DNA of 64,000 bases from contig NZ_BBXC01000020.1 of the NCBI RefSeq assembly GCF_001570525.1, positions 143,372 through 207,371 of the forward strand, in the 5' to 3' direction. This DNA comes from Herbidospora sakaeratensis (GTDB lineage: Bacteria; Actinomycetota; Actinomycetes; Streptosporangiales; Streptosporangiaceae). The stretch's first letter is position 1; every line of letters starts with the position of its first letter. The position numbers and the translations under genes were made by a program. The notes under the pieces were generated by a model. The model had not been told where the DNA came from. It saw only the letters and a program-made list of their open reading frames with translations, and did not search any database. Shown here piece after piece: positions 1 to 9,590 of this stretch.

Positions 1-623
<623 letters not shown>

Positions 624-2288
624 TCAGACGTCGCGGAAGAGCTCCCGCAGGGTGTCGAGCCCGGCCGGGCCGCCGCGCAGCGCCCGGGTGTGGAACTCCC
701 GGAGATCGAAGGCGGCCCCCCGGCGCGCCCTGACGTCCTCGCGCAGACCGAGCCACAACCGCTCCCCGACCTTGTAGGCGGCCGCCTGACCAGGCCAGCC
801 GAGATAGCGGTCGACCTCCTTGGCCGCGCGGGCCGGGTCGGTCAGCGTGCGCTCGGCGAGGAACTCGACGCCGGTCTCGGGCGTCCACCGCTCGCCCTCG
901 CGGAACCCGGTCCCGGCCGGGATGGCGAGCCGCAGGTGGAGGCCCAGGTCCAGGACCACCCGGGCGGCCCGGAAGAGGTTCTTGTTCAGCATGCCGAGCT
1001 GGAAGGCGTCGTCGAGGTAGCCGAACTCGCGCATCAGCCGCTCGGCGTAGAGCGCCCAGCCCTCGCCGTGGCCGTCGATGAAGCAGAGCAGCCGCTGGAA
1101 CCGGTTGAGCCCCGTGGTCGCCACGGCGGTGCCGATCTGCAGGTGGTGGCCCGGCACGCCCTCGTGGTAGACGGTGCTCGCCTCCCGCCAGGTCGGGAAC
1201 CGGTCGCGGCCCTCGGGCAGCGCCCACCACATCGTGCCCGGACGGCTGAAGTCCTCGGCCGGGTTGGTGTAGTAGGCCCCCGCCCCGCTTCCCGGCGGCG
1301 CGATCCGGCAGTCGAGGGTCATCAGCTCGTCGGGGATGTCGAAGTGCGCGCCGCGCAGGTCGGCCAGGGCCCGGTCGGAGAGCTCCTGCATCCAGTTCCG
1401 GAAACCCTCTTCTCCGTGGACGAGGTAGCGCGCGTCGGCGTCGAGGATTTCGGCCGCCTCGGCCACCGACGCGCCGGGCCGGATGCGGCCGGCCAGCTCC
1501 GCCATTTCGGTCTCGATCCGGCGGAACTCCTCCCAGCCCCAGGCGTACACCTCACGCAGGTCGAGCCGGGCGCCGAGGAAGGCCCGGGAGCCGAGGGCGT
1601 AGAGGTCGGCCCCCACGGCGTCGTCACTGTCGGACTTGTGACCCAGCTCGTCCTTCAGAAACCGCCCAAGATCGGCGTAGGCCGCGGCGGCCGTCGCCGC
1701 ACCCGCGACGAGATCGGCCTTCAGCGCTTCCGGTACGTCGGCCTCGCGGACGAAGCCGGCGAAGAAGCCGTCGTGCGCCGACCACGACTCGCACTGTTCG
1801 ACGGCCCTGCGGATCTGGCGCGCCGCCGCGATCCGGCCCTCGCCGGCGGCCAGCGACTCCCGGTAGCCGCTCAGCGCCGCCGGCACCGCCCGCAACCGCC
1901 GGGCGACCACCTCCCAGTCGGCGGCGGTCGCGGTGGGCATCAGGTCGAAGACCCACCGCACGTTCTGGACCGGGCTGACGATGACGTTGAGTTCCGCCTG
2001 CGGCAGGCCGGCCTCGAACGCCTCGACGGCCAGGGCCATCCGTTCGGCGAACACCGCCTTGGCGACGCGTTCGGCCTCGTCGACGGGTTCGGCGGCGGTG
2101 ACGTCGGCCAGCGCGCGGCGGGCCAGGTCGGCCCGGGCGCGGTGGCCGTCGGGCGAGAGGTCGGGGAGCCGGTCGTCATGGCCGCCGATGCCGAACTCGG
2201 TGGCGGCGATGGGGTTCAAGCGTGCGTAGTCGTCGACGTAGCCGTCGCAGATGTCGTGCACAGCGAGAAAGCTCATGCCCTGGACCAT
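624..2288 (-). CDS. DUF885 family protein (putative metal-dependent hydrolase)
   Basis: The 554-residue product has the length of DUF885 proteins and the family's diagnostic HEGVPGHH motif, in the context YHEGVPGHHLQIG, about three quarters of the way along. This resembles a gluzincin-like metal site. Family members are often annotated as peptidases or hydrolases, but the reaction is seldom known. No signal peptide is visible, so it is likely cytoplasmic. Two starts are possible, ATG at 2288 and ATG at 2276 (MSFLAV...); neither has a strong ribosome site. The upstream unknown gene ends 8 bases before 2288, so the two are probably cotranscribed. Confidence 0.85.
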   Translation of the reverse strand: MVQGMSFLAVHDICDGYVDDYARLNPIAATEFGIGGHDDRLPDLSPDGHRARADLARRALADVTAAEPVDEAERVAKAVFAERMALAVEAFEAGLPQAELNVIVSPVQNVRWVFDLMPTATAADWEVVARRLRAVPAALSGYRESLAAGEGRIAAARQIRRAVEQCESWSAHDGFFAGFVREADVPEALKADLVAGAATAAAAYADLGRFLKDELGHKSDSDDAVGADLYALGSRAFLGARLDLREVYAWGWEEFRRIETEMAELAGRIRPGASVAEAAEILDADARYLVHGEEGFRNWMQELSDRALADLRGAHFDIPDELMTLDCRIAPPGSGAGAYYTNPAEDFSRPGTMWWALPEGRDRFPTWREASTVYHEGVPGHHLQIGTAVATTGLNRFQRLLCFIDGHGEGWALYAERLMREFGYLDDAFQLGMLNKNLFRAARVVLDLGLHLRLAIPAGTGFREGERWTPETGVEFLAERTLTDPARAAKEVDRYLGWPGQAAAYKVGERLWLGLREDVRARRGAAFDLREFHTRALRGGPAGLDTLRELFRDV

Positions 2289-2295
2289 AAGAGGT

Positions 2296-3153
2296 TCAGG
2301 CGCGGACCGGCCCGACGAGCGCCCTGACCAACGCGATACCGGTCTGCGACCGGCTGGTGCGCCATACGTGGCGGTATTCGTAGGGCCACGCGTAGACCGG
2401 GAAGTCGGCGCAGTGCAGGGTGGCCACCCGTGGTTCGCCGAGGTCCTCGGCGGCGGCCAGGTAGAGCGGTTCGAGCCGGGGCACGATGACGCCGTAGTCG
2501 AAGACCCGGCCGAGGATGTTCTCCCCGTCGAGGATCTTCTCGATCGGCTCGTCGTCGAGCGGATAGGTGTCGGGCAGCACGTCCGACAACGACAGGAACA
2601 GATCGGCCCCCCTGCGCCGGGGGTCGCCGAGGAGCGGGCCCAGGCGGGCCAGCCGGCCGAGGGCCAGCCGGGGCCGCACCAGCAGGCAGTGGGCGTAGAG
2701 CACACGCAGCAGGGCGACGTCCATGAAGAAGCGTTCGAGCGGGGTCTCCCGCTCGACGAGGTCGCGGTGCGCCAGGTATCCGGCGACGATGCTGGCGTTG
2801 TGGGCCAGGTACCACCCGCTCGGAGACGGGGCGCGCAGGAAGGCCGTCCAGTGGCCGACCGCCTTGGTGCTGGGCTCGCCGGGCACGCCGGCGACCAGCA
2901 GCGACGCCTCGGTCGTGTCGTGGAGCAGGGTCTCGTTGACGGCCCGCCACCACGGGCTGCCGGTCGCCGGGTCCATCAGGCCGCGGTCGACCTGCCAGCG
3001 CATGAACGCCATCTCGGCCCGCCGATAGGGCCGCAGGACTCTCGGCCGCTCGTAGCTCCGCGCGGCCAGCTTCAGGCGGCTCACGGGGTCGTCGCGTGCG
3101 GCCGCGACCATCGCGGCCGCCTGGGCGGCGGCGTCGGCCGACACACGGGACAT
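2296..3153 (-). CDS. Conserved hypothetical protein
   Basis: A 285-residue soluble protein without signal peptide or membrane segment. I chose the ATG at 3153 (MSRVSADAAAQ...) because sequence further upstream reads like non-coding DNA and enters the low-GC patch. Visible traits are a basic N-terminal third (RRAEMAFMRWQVDRG), an SPWWRAVNE segment around residue 70 and a C-terminus rich in aromatic residues (FPVYAWPYEYRHVW). Proteins of this look occur as hypotheticals in actinomycetes; I cannot assign a fold or function. It sits just ahead of the DUF885 gene on the same strand and probably shares its transcript. Confidence 0.7.
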   Translation of the reverse strand: MSRVSADAAAQAAAMVAAARDDPVSRLKLAARSYERPRVLRPYRRAEMAFMRWQVDRGLMDPATGSPWWRAVNETLLHDTTEASLLVAGVPGEPSTKAVGHWTAFLRAPSPSGWYLAHNASIVAGYLAHRDLVERETPLERFFMDVALLRVLYAHCLLVRPRLALGRLARLGPLLGDPRRRGADLFLSLSDVLPDTYPLDDEPIEKILDGENILGRVFDYGVIVPRLEPLYLAAAEDLGEPRVATLHCADFPVYAWPYEYRHVWRTSRSQTGIALVRALVGPVRA

Positions 3154-3222
3154 GGGGTCAGCATCCCTCAAAGGGTGATGATCTCGCACGTGACACTTGC
3201 GGGCGGCAGGCGAGCCGCCGCA

Positions 3223-3237
3223 GGCGATCCTGCGGTC
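3223..3237. repeat. 15-bp direct repeat, left copy
   Basis: GGCGATCCTGCGGTC occurs here and again at 4687-4701, on the two sides of the lower-GC patch. The copy here also forms part of a hairpin (CGCAGG at 3219-3224, CCTGCG at 3229-3234) directly downstream of the stop codon of the frameshifted minus-strand gene, so it may double as that gene's terminator. Confidence 0.5.
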
Positions 3238-4556
3238 AGTGATCGCAGGTCGGAAGCGCTCGAATGGCCAGGACGGTCCCGTCATCCTGCACCGAGACGG
3301 GACCGCCCCAGGACTCATCCCAGGTCTCCTGAGGCCAGTTCCCGCGCTGGGCGAAGATCGCCTTCCGGTATTCCTCGACGCCTCCCCCTTCGGCGGAGAG
3401 CAGATCGAACAAGCCGGTCTCGACACCCGAGAACGCTTCCACACGTTTGTTGTTCAGCCGGAAGACATGGTCGGTGCCGACGAAATCCATCCCCAGAAGT
3501 CCGTAGCCGGCGTCCCGGACGCTCCCCGCCGCTGCGTGGGCGATGGAGTCACCGCGGTCTCCGTTCCGTTGCCTCTCGGTCAAATACCTGGCGGCGACCA
3601 TCGCGTCCCCGGCGAAGGCCGCCACACCGGCGGCGGCGGTTCTGGCCAGCACCTGCTGGAACCACCGGAAATGTCTCGGCATCAGATGGAACCCCGGTTC
3701 CACGTGGTCCTTGGACACGCGAATCCCGAGCGGCAGGTTCTTCTGCTCCGCCGGATCGTTCAGACGACATGCCGGACGGTCGGGCGTCTCAAGCAGATCG
3801 CCCTTCCCGCGGGCGTGAAGGGCGTGGATGGTCAGCGGGCCCTCGGGTGACAACTGCGTGCTCAAGAGGAGACCGGGCGTCTCATCCGGCGCCCCGATGA
3901 CCATCGAGTCAGCATGCGCGGAGCCGGCGGCCAGTTGCGTATAGGAGGTCGCCGGACGGCGATTGTGATTTCCCTTGGCGGCTATCGGGATCACCTGTGA
4001 AGGTTCCCCGGGTCGCCAGATCTCGGCGAAGAAATCCGGCTGGTAGCCGTATCCCAGCGACCGCCGGGCCCAGCCGGCCCGAATGACGACGTCCGCACGG
4101 ATTATCGAGACAAGGCTGCCTGGATAGAGCTGCCGCAAGACATGGCGGGCGAGTAGCCGCGCGAGTCCATGGCCGAGTTCGTGAGACTGAATTCCTTACC
4201 CTCTGCCGAGAGCGCCATATACGTTTGGCTCCCGGCGTCCAGGGCCTGACTGTATTTCAGGCTCCCCCAGTGTTCGCCAGGCCACGACCTGCTCCCTGCC
4301 GGGCCAACGAGAGGGCACAGGCGAGATCGTGCAGGACATGCCAAGGGGTGAGACGCAGAAGTCTGGTCGTTGAAGGGGGTAACGGAGTCAGCTCTCTCTT
4401 GCGGCGCAGATAGTCGCCCTTCTTGGCTTTCTTCGCATCATCCCTGTCCGCCACTTTTTTCACATGAGATTTGAGACTCGAATCTGTTCGGACCGCCAGA
4501 CCGGCCGGCAGGACCAGATCCTCGAGAACATCCGTGATTTCCTTCCTTGACGCCAT
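3236..4556 (-). pseudogene. Frameshifted conserved hypothetical gene in a lower-GC patch
   Basis: Three consecutive segments in three different frames read as one protein of about 440 residues. It starts at ATG 4556 (MASRKEITDVLEDLVLPAG..., with an AGGGAGAG ribosome site), changes frame near 4275-4310 and again near 4190-4197, and ends at 3236. Across the second break the sense continues as ALSAEGKEF then SHELGHGLARLLARHV, which contains an HExxH-like HELGH. The C-terminal part (from 4195 down) is long and uninterrupted and includes PIAAKGNHN and HADSMVIG. Function is unknown. Base composition is visibly poorer in G and C than its neighbours, suggesting acquisition. The two indels may be real decay or sequencing errors. 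Confidence 0.6.
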
Positions 4557-4686
4557 CACTCGCTCTCCCTGCATTCGCCGGGCATACGCCATTGAGCGTG
4601 ACATCCTCGGTCACAACATTCCGCCATCTCCGACAGAACACATGTCCATTCCCGGCATCGCCGTTCTGGTCATTCGGGGCGCCGCC

Positions 4687-4701
4687 GGCGATCCTGCGGT
4701 C
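4687..4701. repeat. 15-bp direct repeat, right copy
   Basis: Second exact copy of GGCGATCCTGCGGTC, 1,464 bases after the first. Both are preceded by GCCGCCG. Together they bracket the lower-GC frameshifted gene. They could be a target duplication or attachment-like scar, or chance recurrence in GC-rich DNA; no integrase or transposase remains between them. Confidence 0.5.
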
Positions 4702-4763
4702 GGAGGAGCCGGGACGTCCGGCGGCGGGAGGTGCGGCGCACGGCGGGCGGTGACGCTGGAGCC

Positions 4764-5690
4764 ATGACCGAAGAACCACGCAAGCCCGCCCGCCGAGCCG
4801 TGCTCGGGCTCGCCGCCGCCGGGGCCGGGGCCGCCGCGCTGGCCGGGGCCGTCGTCGTCCCGCCGTTCCTTCGTGACCCGCCGACCAGTCCGGCCGCTGC
4901 CGCGCCGCCGCGAGGGCGGTTCGCCGGGAAGGTCGTGCTCGTTACGGGCGGCACCTCCGGCATCGGGGAGGCCGCAGTGAAGGCGTTCGCCGCCGAAGGG
5001 GCCCGGGTGGGGTTCTGCGGGCGGCGGGAGGCGGAGGGGGCCCGGGTCGCCGCGGCGACCGGGGCCCGGTACGTGCAGGCCGACGTCCGCGATCCCGTCC
5101 AGCTCCAGAGGTTCGTGGACGACACCGTCGCCGCGTTCGGCCGCCTCGACGTCGCGTTCAACAACGCCGGGATCACCAGGACCGGCCCGCTGCACGAGCT
5201 CTCGGTGGCCGACTGGGACGACGTCCAGAACACCAACGCCCGGGGCGTGTTCCTGGCCATCAAGTACGAGGTCCCGCACCTGCTGGCGAACGGCGGCGTC
5301 ATCATCTGCACCACCTCCGAGTCGCGCCGGCCGGGAGGCGCGGCGTACACGGCGAGCAAGCAGGCCATGAAGGGCATCGTCGAGACCGCCGCGATGGACT
5401 ACGGCCCGCGCGGGATCAGGGTGAACGCCATCGCGCCCGGCACCACCGACACCGCGCTGGTCCGGCCCGGCCTGCCCGATCCCGTCTGGGAGGGGTTCAA
5501 GAAGGCGTGGGGGCCGCTCAACGTCCCGGCGCTGGGACGCATGGCAACGCCCGAGGAGATCGCGCGGGCCGTGGTCGCGCTGGCCACCAACGAGTTCGGC
5601 TACATGGCCGGGTCGACGGTCCTGGTCGGCGGCGGGCCCTTCGGGGGCGGGCCGATGCGCATGCCCGCCGGTTTCCCTTCATCGGGATGA
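4764..5690 (+). CDS. SDR-family oxidoreductase with Tat-like export signal
   Basis: The 308-residue protein begins with a basic RKPARRAVLG segment and a hydrophobic stretch (residues about 13-32), then a proline/alanine linker, which looks like a twin-arginine signal or membrane anchor. The rest is a complete classical short-chain dehydrogenase: TGGTSGIG cofactor motif near residue 60, NNAG near 132, a serine at TTSES and the YTASK catalytic Tyr-Lys pair near 200. It should reduce or oxidise an alcohol/carbonyl with NAD(P). Export of an SDR is uncommon and would require folded, cofactor-loaded Tat transport. Start ATG 4764 has a weak GCTGGAG ribosome site. No partner gene overlaps it. Confidence 0.85.
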   Translation: MTEEPRKPARRAVLGLAAAGAGAAALAGAVVVPPFLRDPPTSPAAAAPPRGRFAGKVVLVTGGTSGIGEAAVKAFAAEGARVGFCGRREAEGARVAAATGARYVQADVRDPVQLQRFVDDTVAAFGRLDVAFNNAGITRTGPLHELSVADWDDVQNTNARGVFLAIKYEVPHLLANGGVIICTTSESRRPGGAAYTASKQAMKGIVETAAMDYGPRGIRVNAIAPGTTDTALVRPGLPDPVWEGFKKAWGPLNVPALGRMATPEEIARAVVALATNEFGYMAGSTVLVGGGPFGGGPMRMPAGFPSSG

Positions 5691-5760
5691 GGCCCGATGT
5701 TCAAGATCGGTCATTACGGTGGTCGGCTGGCAATTGTGTGACATAACGGAAGGTACGCCG

Positions 5761-7038
5761 ATGTTCCGTCCCGCCCTCGCCGGTCTGGCCCTGGCCGCCG
5801 CGACGCTCGTCGTCCCCGGTACGGCCACGGCGAAGCCCGCCCCCGCCCCGGTCGTCGTCAAGGACGTGACCATCCCCTCGGTCCCGCTGAAGGAACTCCA
5901 GTCGTCGATCCAGGACGACCGCGGCGTCAAGCTCGGCGGCATCGGTTCCGGGTTGTTCCCCGCCTCCCGGAGCGGCGAGTTCTGGATGGTCACCGACCGC
6001 GGCCCCAACGGGCAGCCGACCGTGGCGGGCGAGAAGCGGCGTACCTTCCCGATCCCCGAGTTCGCCCCCGCCATCGCCCGGATCTCGACCCGGTTCGGCG
6101 TCGAGGTCAAGCAGTGGATCCCGATCACCGGCCGGTCGGGCAAGCCCGTCACGGGCATGTCGAACCAGCAGGGGCACGACGAGCTGCCGTACACCTGGGA
6201 CGGCCTGACCAAGCTCGACTACAACCCGAGCGGCGTCGACACCGAGGACGTCGTGGTCGACCGCCACGGCGACTTCTGGCTCGTCGACGAGTACAGCCCC
6301 TCGCTGATCCACGTGTCGCCGAAGGGCCGGGTCATCGCCCGGTACGTGCCCCAGGGCCTCAACCTGACCGGCGCCGACTACCCGGTGAAGGACGTGCTGC
6401 CCGCCATCCTGTCGCTCCGGCCGCAGAACCGCGGCTTCGAGGGCCTGGCGATCAACGGGAACACCCTCTACCTGGCGGTGCAGAGCCCGCTGCAGAACCC
6501 GACGAAGGCCGTCGGCGACGTCTCGCGCACCGCGCGCATCCTCACGTTCGACATCCGGCGCGGCCGGGTCACCGGCGAGTACGCCTACCAGTTCGAGGAC
6601 ATCAAGACCTTCGACCCGTCGTACAACGGCGACCAGAGCCAGATGAAGATCTCCGGCCTGGCCCACGTCGCCGGCGACCGGATCCTGGTCGACGAGCGCA
6701 CCGACAAGGTGGCGCACGTCTACGAGATCAACCTGGCCAAGGCCAAGAACCTCCTCGGCGGCAAGTACGACCGCACCACGACCACCCCGTCGCTGGAGGC
6801 GCTGACCGACCTGACGCCGGTGCGGCCCGCCCCGAAGAAGCTGATCGCCGACCTGTCGAAGGTGGCCCCGACGCTGCCCGGCAAGGTGGAGGGCCTGGCG
6901 ATCCTCGACCCGTGGACGATCGTCGTGGCCAACGACAACGACTTCGGCCTGGGCGAGTTCGGCACGGACGGACGCCTGATCGACAGCGGAGTGAAGAGCC
7001 GCATCGTGACGATCAAGCTGCCCAAGCGGCTGCACTGA
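5761..7038 (+). CDS. Secreted esterase-like activity of phytase family protein
   Basis: The 425-residue product starts with a clear Sec signal peptide (MFRPALAGLALAAATLVVPGTATA, cut near 24). The mature part matches the phytase-like esterase domain, a beta-propeller-like fold, with recognisable segments GIGSGLF, WMVTDRGPNG, GFEGLAI, DERTDKVAHVYEI and VANDNDFG. Members act outside the cell; substrates are poorly defined, possibly phosphate or carboxyl esters. An AACGGAAGG ribosome site precedes the ATG at 5761. A larger gene at 59657 carries two domains of the same family. It converges with the membrane-protein gene ending at 7041. Confidence 0.8.
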   Translation: MFRPALAGLALAAATLVVPGTATAKPAPAPVVVKDVTIPSVPLKELQSSIQDDRGVKLGGIGSGLFPASRSGEFWMVTDRGPNGQPTVAGEKRRTFPIPEFAPAIARISTRFGVEVKQWIPITGRSGKPVTGMSNQQGHDELPYTWDGLTKLDYNPSGVDTEDVVVDRHGDFWLVDEYSPSLIHVSPKGRVIARYVPQGLNLTGADYPVKDVLPAILSLRPQNRGFEGLAINGNTLYLAVQSPLQNPTKAVGDVSRTARILTFDIRRGRVTGEYAYQFEDIKTFDPSYNGDQSQMKISGLAHVAGDRILVDERTDKVAHVYEINLAKAKNLLGGKYDRTTTTPSLEALTDLTPVRPAPKKLIADLSKVAPTLPGKVEGLAILDPWTIVVANDNDFGLGEFGTDGRLIDSGVKSRIVTIKLPKRLH

Positions 7039-7040
7039 TC

Positions 7041-8345
7041 TCATCGCGGGGCCGGTGGCAGGGCCTGAACCACGGCCGGGCCACCGGTCCCGGTGAGCTG
7101 GCCACTGTAGATGGCGTCGAGTACCCGCTTGCGGTGGCGGAGTTCGTCCGGGTGACGTTCGTCCACCAGGCGGCAGACCTCCAGCAACGGGCCGGGCTCC
7201 ATCGACGGCTGGGCGATGCCCTGGAACTCGGGCGTGGGCAGCAGCTCGTCCTCTCCCACGACCGGCTCCGCGATGGCGACGTTGCCGGTCTGCCGGTGGA
7301 GGGCGCGCACCCGGAGAATGAAGCCCTCCCACGCGGAGACCATCTTCAGCCGGAGCAGACCGATCATCTCGTCGCGAAGGGTACGCAGGTCGCCCCAGGC
7401 GGAGTCGTAGGCCGCGATGGACCGGTCGGCCCACCCTGACCGGAGCTGGTAGATCATTTTCGACCGCCACAGGCTACGTGACGCGGCGCTGAGTTCCTCG
7501 GCCTCCTTGTCCGCCGCGGCCGCCTTCACCACCACCGCGCCGAACGACAACATCGCGATCAGGAGAACCACGGAGATCACTGGGTAATCACCCCGCGGAT
7601 ACAGGATTCGAATCGCCGCCCAACTCCCGATCACCATGAGCAGCGCGGCGATGAACACGACCGGGAGCGTCCACCAGAAGACCCGCATCAGCCAGCGTCC
7701 CGCCCGGGTCGGCAGCCGGTCCGCCCGCTCCGGCCGATCGAACGCGAAGGTCCGCCAGGCGCTCAGCGGCCGCTGCAGCAACTCTCCGGCGGCGGCGGTG
7801 ATGACGGCGAGCGCCACGCCGGGGATGATGGCGGCCATCGTCTCCCACAGGTGCATCAGGCCGGAGCTCTGGCTGCTCCCCGCGTCGCCCGTGGCCGAGG
7901 TCAGGTACTCGAAGACCTGCTTGAAATACCAGACCTCGAAGAGGCCGACGCCGATGACCATGGGCCATCGCATCCGCCTCAACCAGCGCGACCGCCGGGG
8001 ACCGGCGTCGGCCGCGCGCTGCGCCTCCCGGACCTTCGTGGCCTTCGCGCCGATCTGGTTGGTGCTGAGCGTGCGGGCGAGCCGGTTCAACTGCCGATCG
8101 GCCCGATTCCAGCGGTCGGTGGCGGCGTGTCGGCGGGGGGCGAGGCGGTGGTCAGTGCGGATCGCGTCGAATCCACTGCGGACCGCCCCCAGCATGGCGC
8201 GCATTTCGGTGGCATCGATCTCCTCCGCCTCGCGCCATCCGGTGTCGGCCGCGCGCGCGACGAGGTCGCGAACGCCGCAGACACATCCTGACGGGCACTG
8301 TGAGAAGGGATCGGAAGAGGTACGGGGTGGCGCGGGATGAGTCAT
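7041..8345 (-). CDS. Four-helix membrane protein, last gene of the regulator/NTPase operon
   Basis: A 434-residue protein with four predicted membrane segments at about residues 129-148, 170-190, 222-248 and 257-277. The N-terminal cytosolic part has a cysteine-rich start (CPSGCVCGVRD) and a charged, helical region; the C-terminal 150 residues are again soluble and helical (WADRSIAAYDSAWGDLRTLRDEM). No known family was recognised. It starts 12 bases after the VWA/OmpA gene, so it belongs to the same minus-strand operon. A structural or anchoring role for that system is plausible by context only. Confidence 0.75.
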   Translation of the reverse strand: MTHPAPPRTSSDPFSQCPSGCVCGVRDLVARAADTGWREAEEIDATEMRAMLGAVRSGFDAIRTDHRLAPRRHAATDRWNRADRQLNRLARTLSTNQIGAKATKVREAQRAADAGPRRSRWLRRMRWPMVIGVGLFEVWYFKQVFEYLTSATGDAGSSQSSGLMHLWETMAAIIPGVALAVITAAAGELLQRPLSAWRTFAFDRPERADRLPTRAGRWLMRVFWWTLPVVFIAALLMVIGSWAAIRILYPRGDYPVISVVLLIAMLSFGAVVVKAAAADKEAEELSAASRSLWRSKMIYQLRSGWADRSIAAYDSAWGDLRTLRDEMIGLLRLKMVSAWEGFILRVRALHRQTGNVAIAEPVVGEDELLPTPEFQGIAQPSMEPGPLLEVCRLVDERHPDELRHRKRVLDAIYSGQLTGTGGPAVVQALPPAPR

Positions 8346-8357
8346 GGAAAACCTCGG

Positions 8358-9590
8358 TCAGGTGTAGACGACGATCTCGACGCGCCGGTTGCAGGCCATG
8401 GCCACGGGGTCGGGCACGCCCTTCTTGTACTCGGGCGTGCAGGCAGGGCGCGTGGACGCGTACCAACGTGCGGTGGCCGGGGTGACGCCGTGGTCGCGGA
8501 GCACCTTCACGACCGCGCTCGCGCGTCGTTTCGACAGTTGCCGGTTGTGCTCCGGGGTGTGGGTCGAGTCGGTGTGCCCGTTCACCACGATGCGGGTGTA
8601 CTTGAGCGCGGCAATCTCCTTGAGGACCGAACCCATGGCCTCCTGCGCGCGGGGTTCCAGGGTCGAAGAGTCGCTGTTGAAGAGGATCGAAGCCGGCAGG
8701 GTCAGCACGGTCGGGTTTCCCGGTGTCTTGGTCATCCCCGGCATACGGACTTCCGCGTCATCCGCCAGGGTCACCGACGACGCGTCCGCCGTCTTCGGAG
8801 CCTCGGCGGTCGGATCGAGGCACGTCGCCTTCATTGCCGTGCACATCTGCTTCCACAGGTCGATCAGCCAGGTGCGCTGTGGCGTCTTGATGTCGGGCCA
8901 GCCTGGAGCCACGTTCCCGAGACCGACGAACTGCACCGTGTAGCTGGAGTCCAGCTTCGGCAGTTCAGCCTGGCAGCCCTCCACGAGCGCCGGGATGACC
9001 GAGTGGTCGCCGATGTCCGCGCCTCGGAGGTCGGCGCACCCGGTGTTGCTCAGTCCGTCGGTGGCGATGACGACTGTCTTGGGAACCTTCTTGTACTTCC
9101 CGATCTGCTGGGACGCGGTCGCCACCGCCCGCAGCACATCGGACTGGGGCGCGGCGGAGCCGCCGTTCAACTTCCCGGTCAGTTCCGCGTTCAGGCAGGC
9201 GCGGGTGTCCTCGCGGTCGTTCTTGGTGCGGAGAGCGTTCTGGCTGTCGCCCGGCGTCATCTTCTCGGTACGCCACTCGACGGATCCCCCGAAGACGCCG
9301 GCGGTGATCAGGTTCTTCGGGGCGTCCGGAAGTCGCTGCACGACCATGGCCGGCCAGTCGAGGTGGCGACGGGGTTCCGTGGCGCTGTAACTACTCGACG
9401 AGCCGTCGGTGAGCAGGACTGTCACGGACGCGGCGTCAGGCGCGGCGCCGATGGGCTCGGTGAGCAACTCCGAGCACCGGTCGGCCTGCCCGGTAGGGCT
9501 CGGGACCAGTAACTCCCCAAGGCCACACCCGTTCGCCGTCGTCAGCGTGAGCGCCGCGAGCAGAACGCCCGTCCTCGTTCGTGGCCGCAT
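8358..9590 (-). CDS. Exported VWA-like / OmpA-C domain protein
   Basis: The 410-residue product opens with a hydrophobic export signal ending in TTANGC; the cysteine at about residue 22 may be lipidated, though the lipobox is imperfect. Residues about 55-230 resemble a von Willebrand A fold, with a DGSSS metal-ion motif after the first strand and a later VVIATDG strand. The C-terminal 130 residues are an OmpA/MotB-type peptidoglycan-binding domain (ILFNSDSSTL, VNGHTDSTHTPEHNRQLSKRRA). It therefore probably tethers something to the wall. The ATG at 9590 overlaps the stop of the preceding gene by one base (TGATG), indicating translational coupling. Confidence 0.8.
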   Translation of the reverse strand: MRPRTRTGVLLAALTLTTANGCGLGELLVPSPTGQADRCSELLTEPIGAAPDAASVTVLLTDGSSSSYSATEPRRHLDWPAMVVQRLPDAPKNLITAGVFGGSVEWRTEKMTPGDSQNALRTKNDREDTRACLNAELTGKLNGGSAAPQSDVLRAVATASQQIGKYKKVPKTVVIATDGLSNTGCADLRGADIGDHSVIPALVEGCQAELPKLDSSYTVQFVGLGNVAPGWPDIKTPQRTWLIDLWKQMCTAMKATCLDPTAEAPKTADASSVTLADDAEVRMPGMTKTPGNPTVLTLPASILFNSDSSTLEPRAQEAMGSVLKEIAALKYTRIVVNGHTDSTHTPEHNRQLSKRRASAVVKVLRDHGVTPATARWYASTRPACTPEYKKGVPDPVAMACNRRVEIVVYT

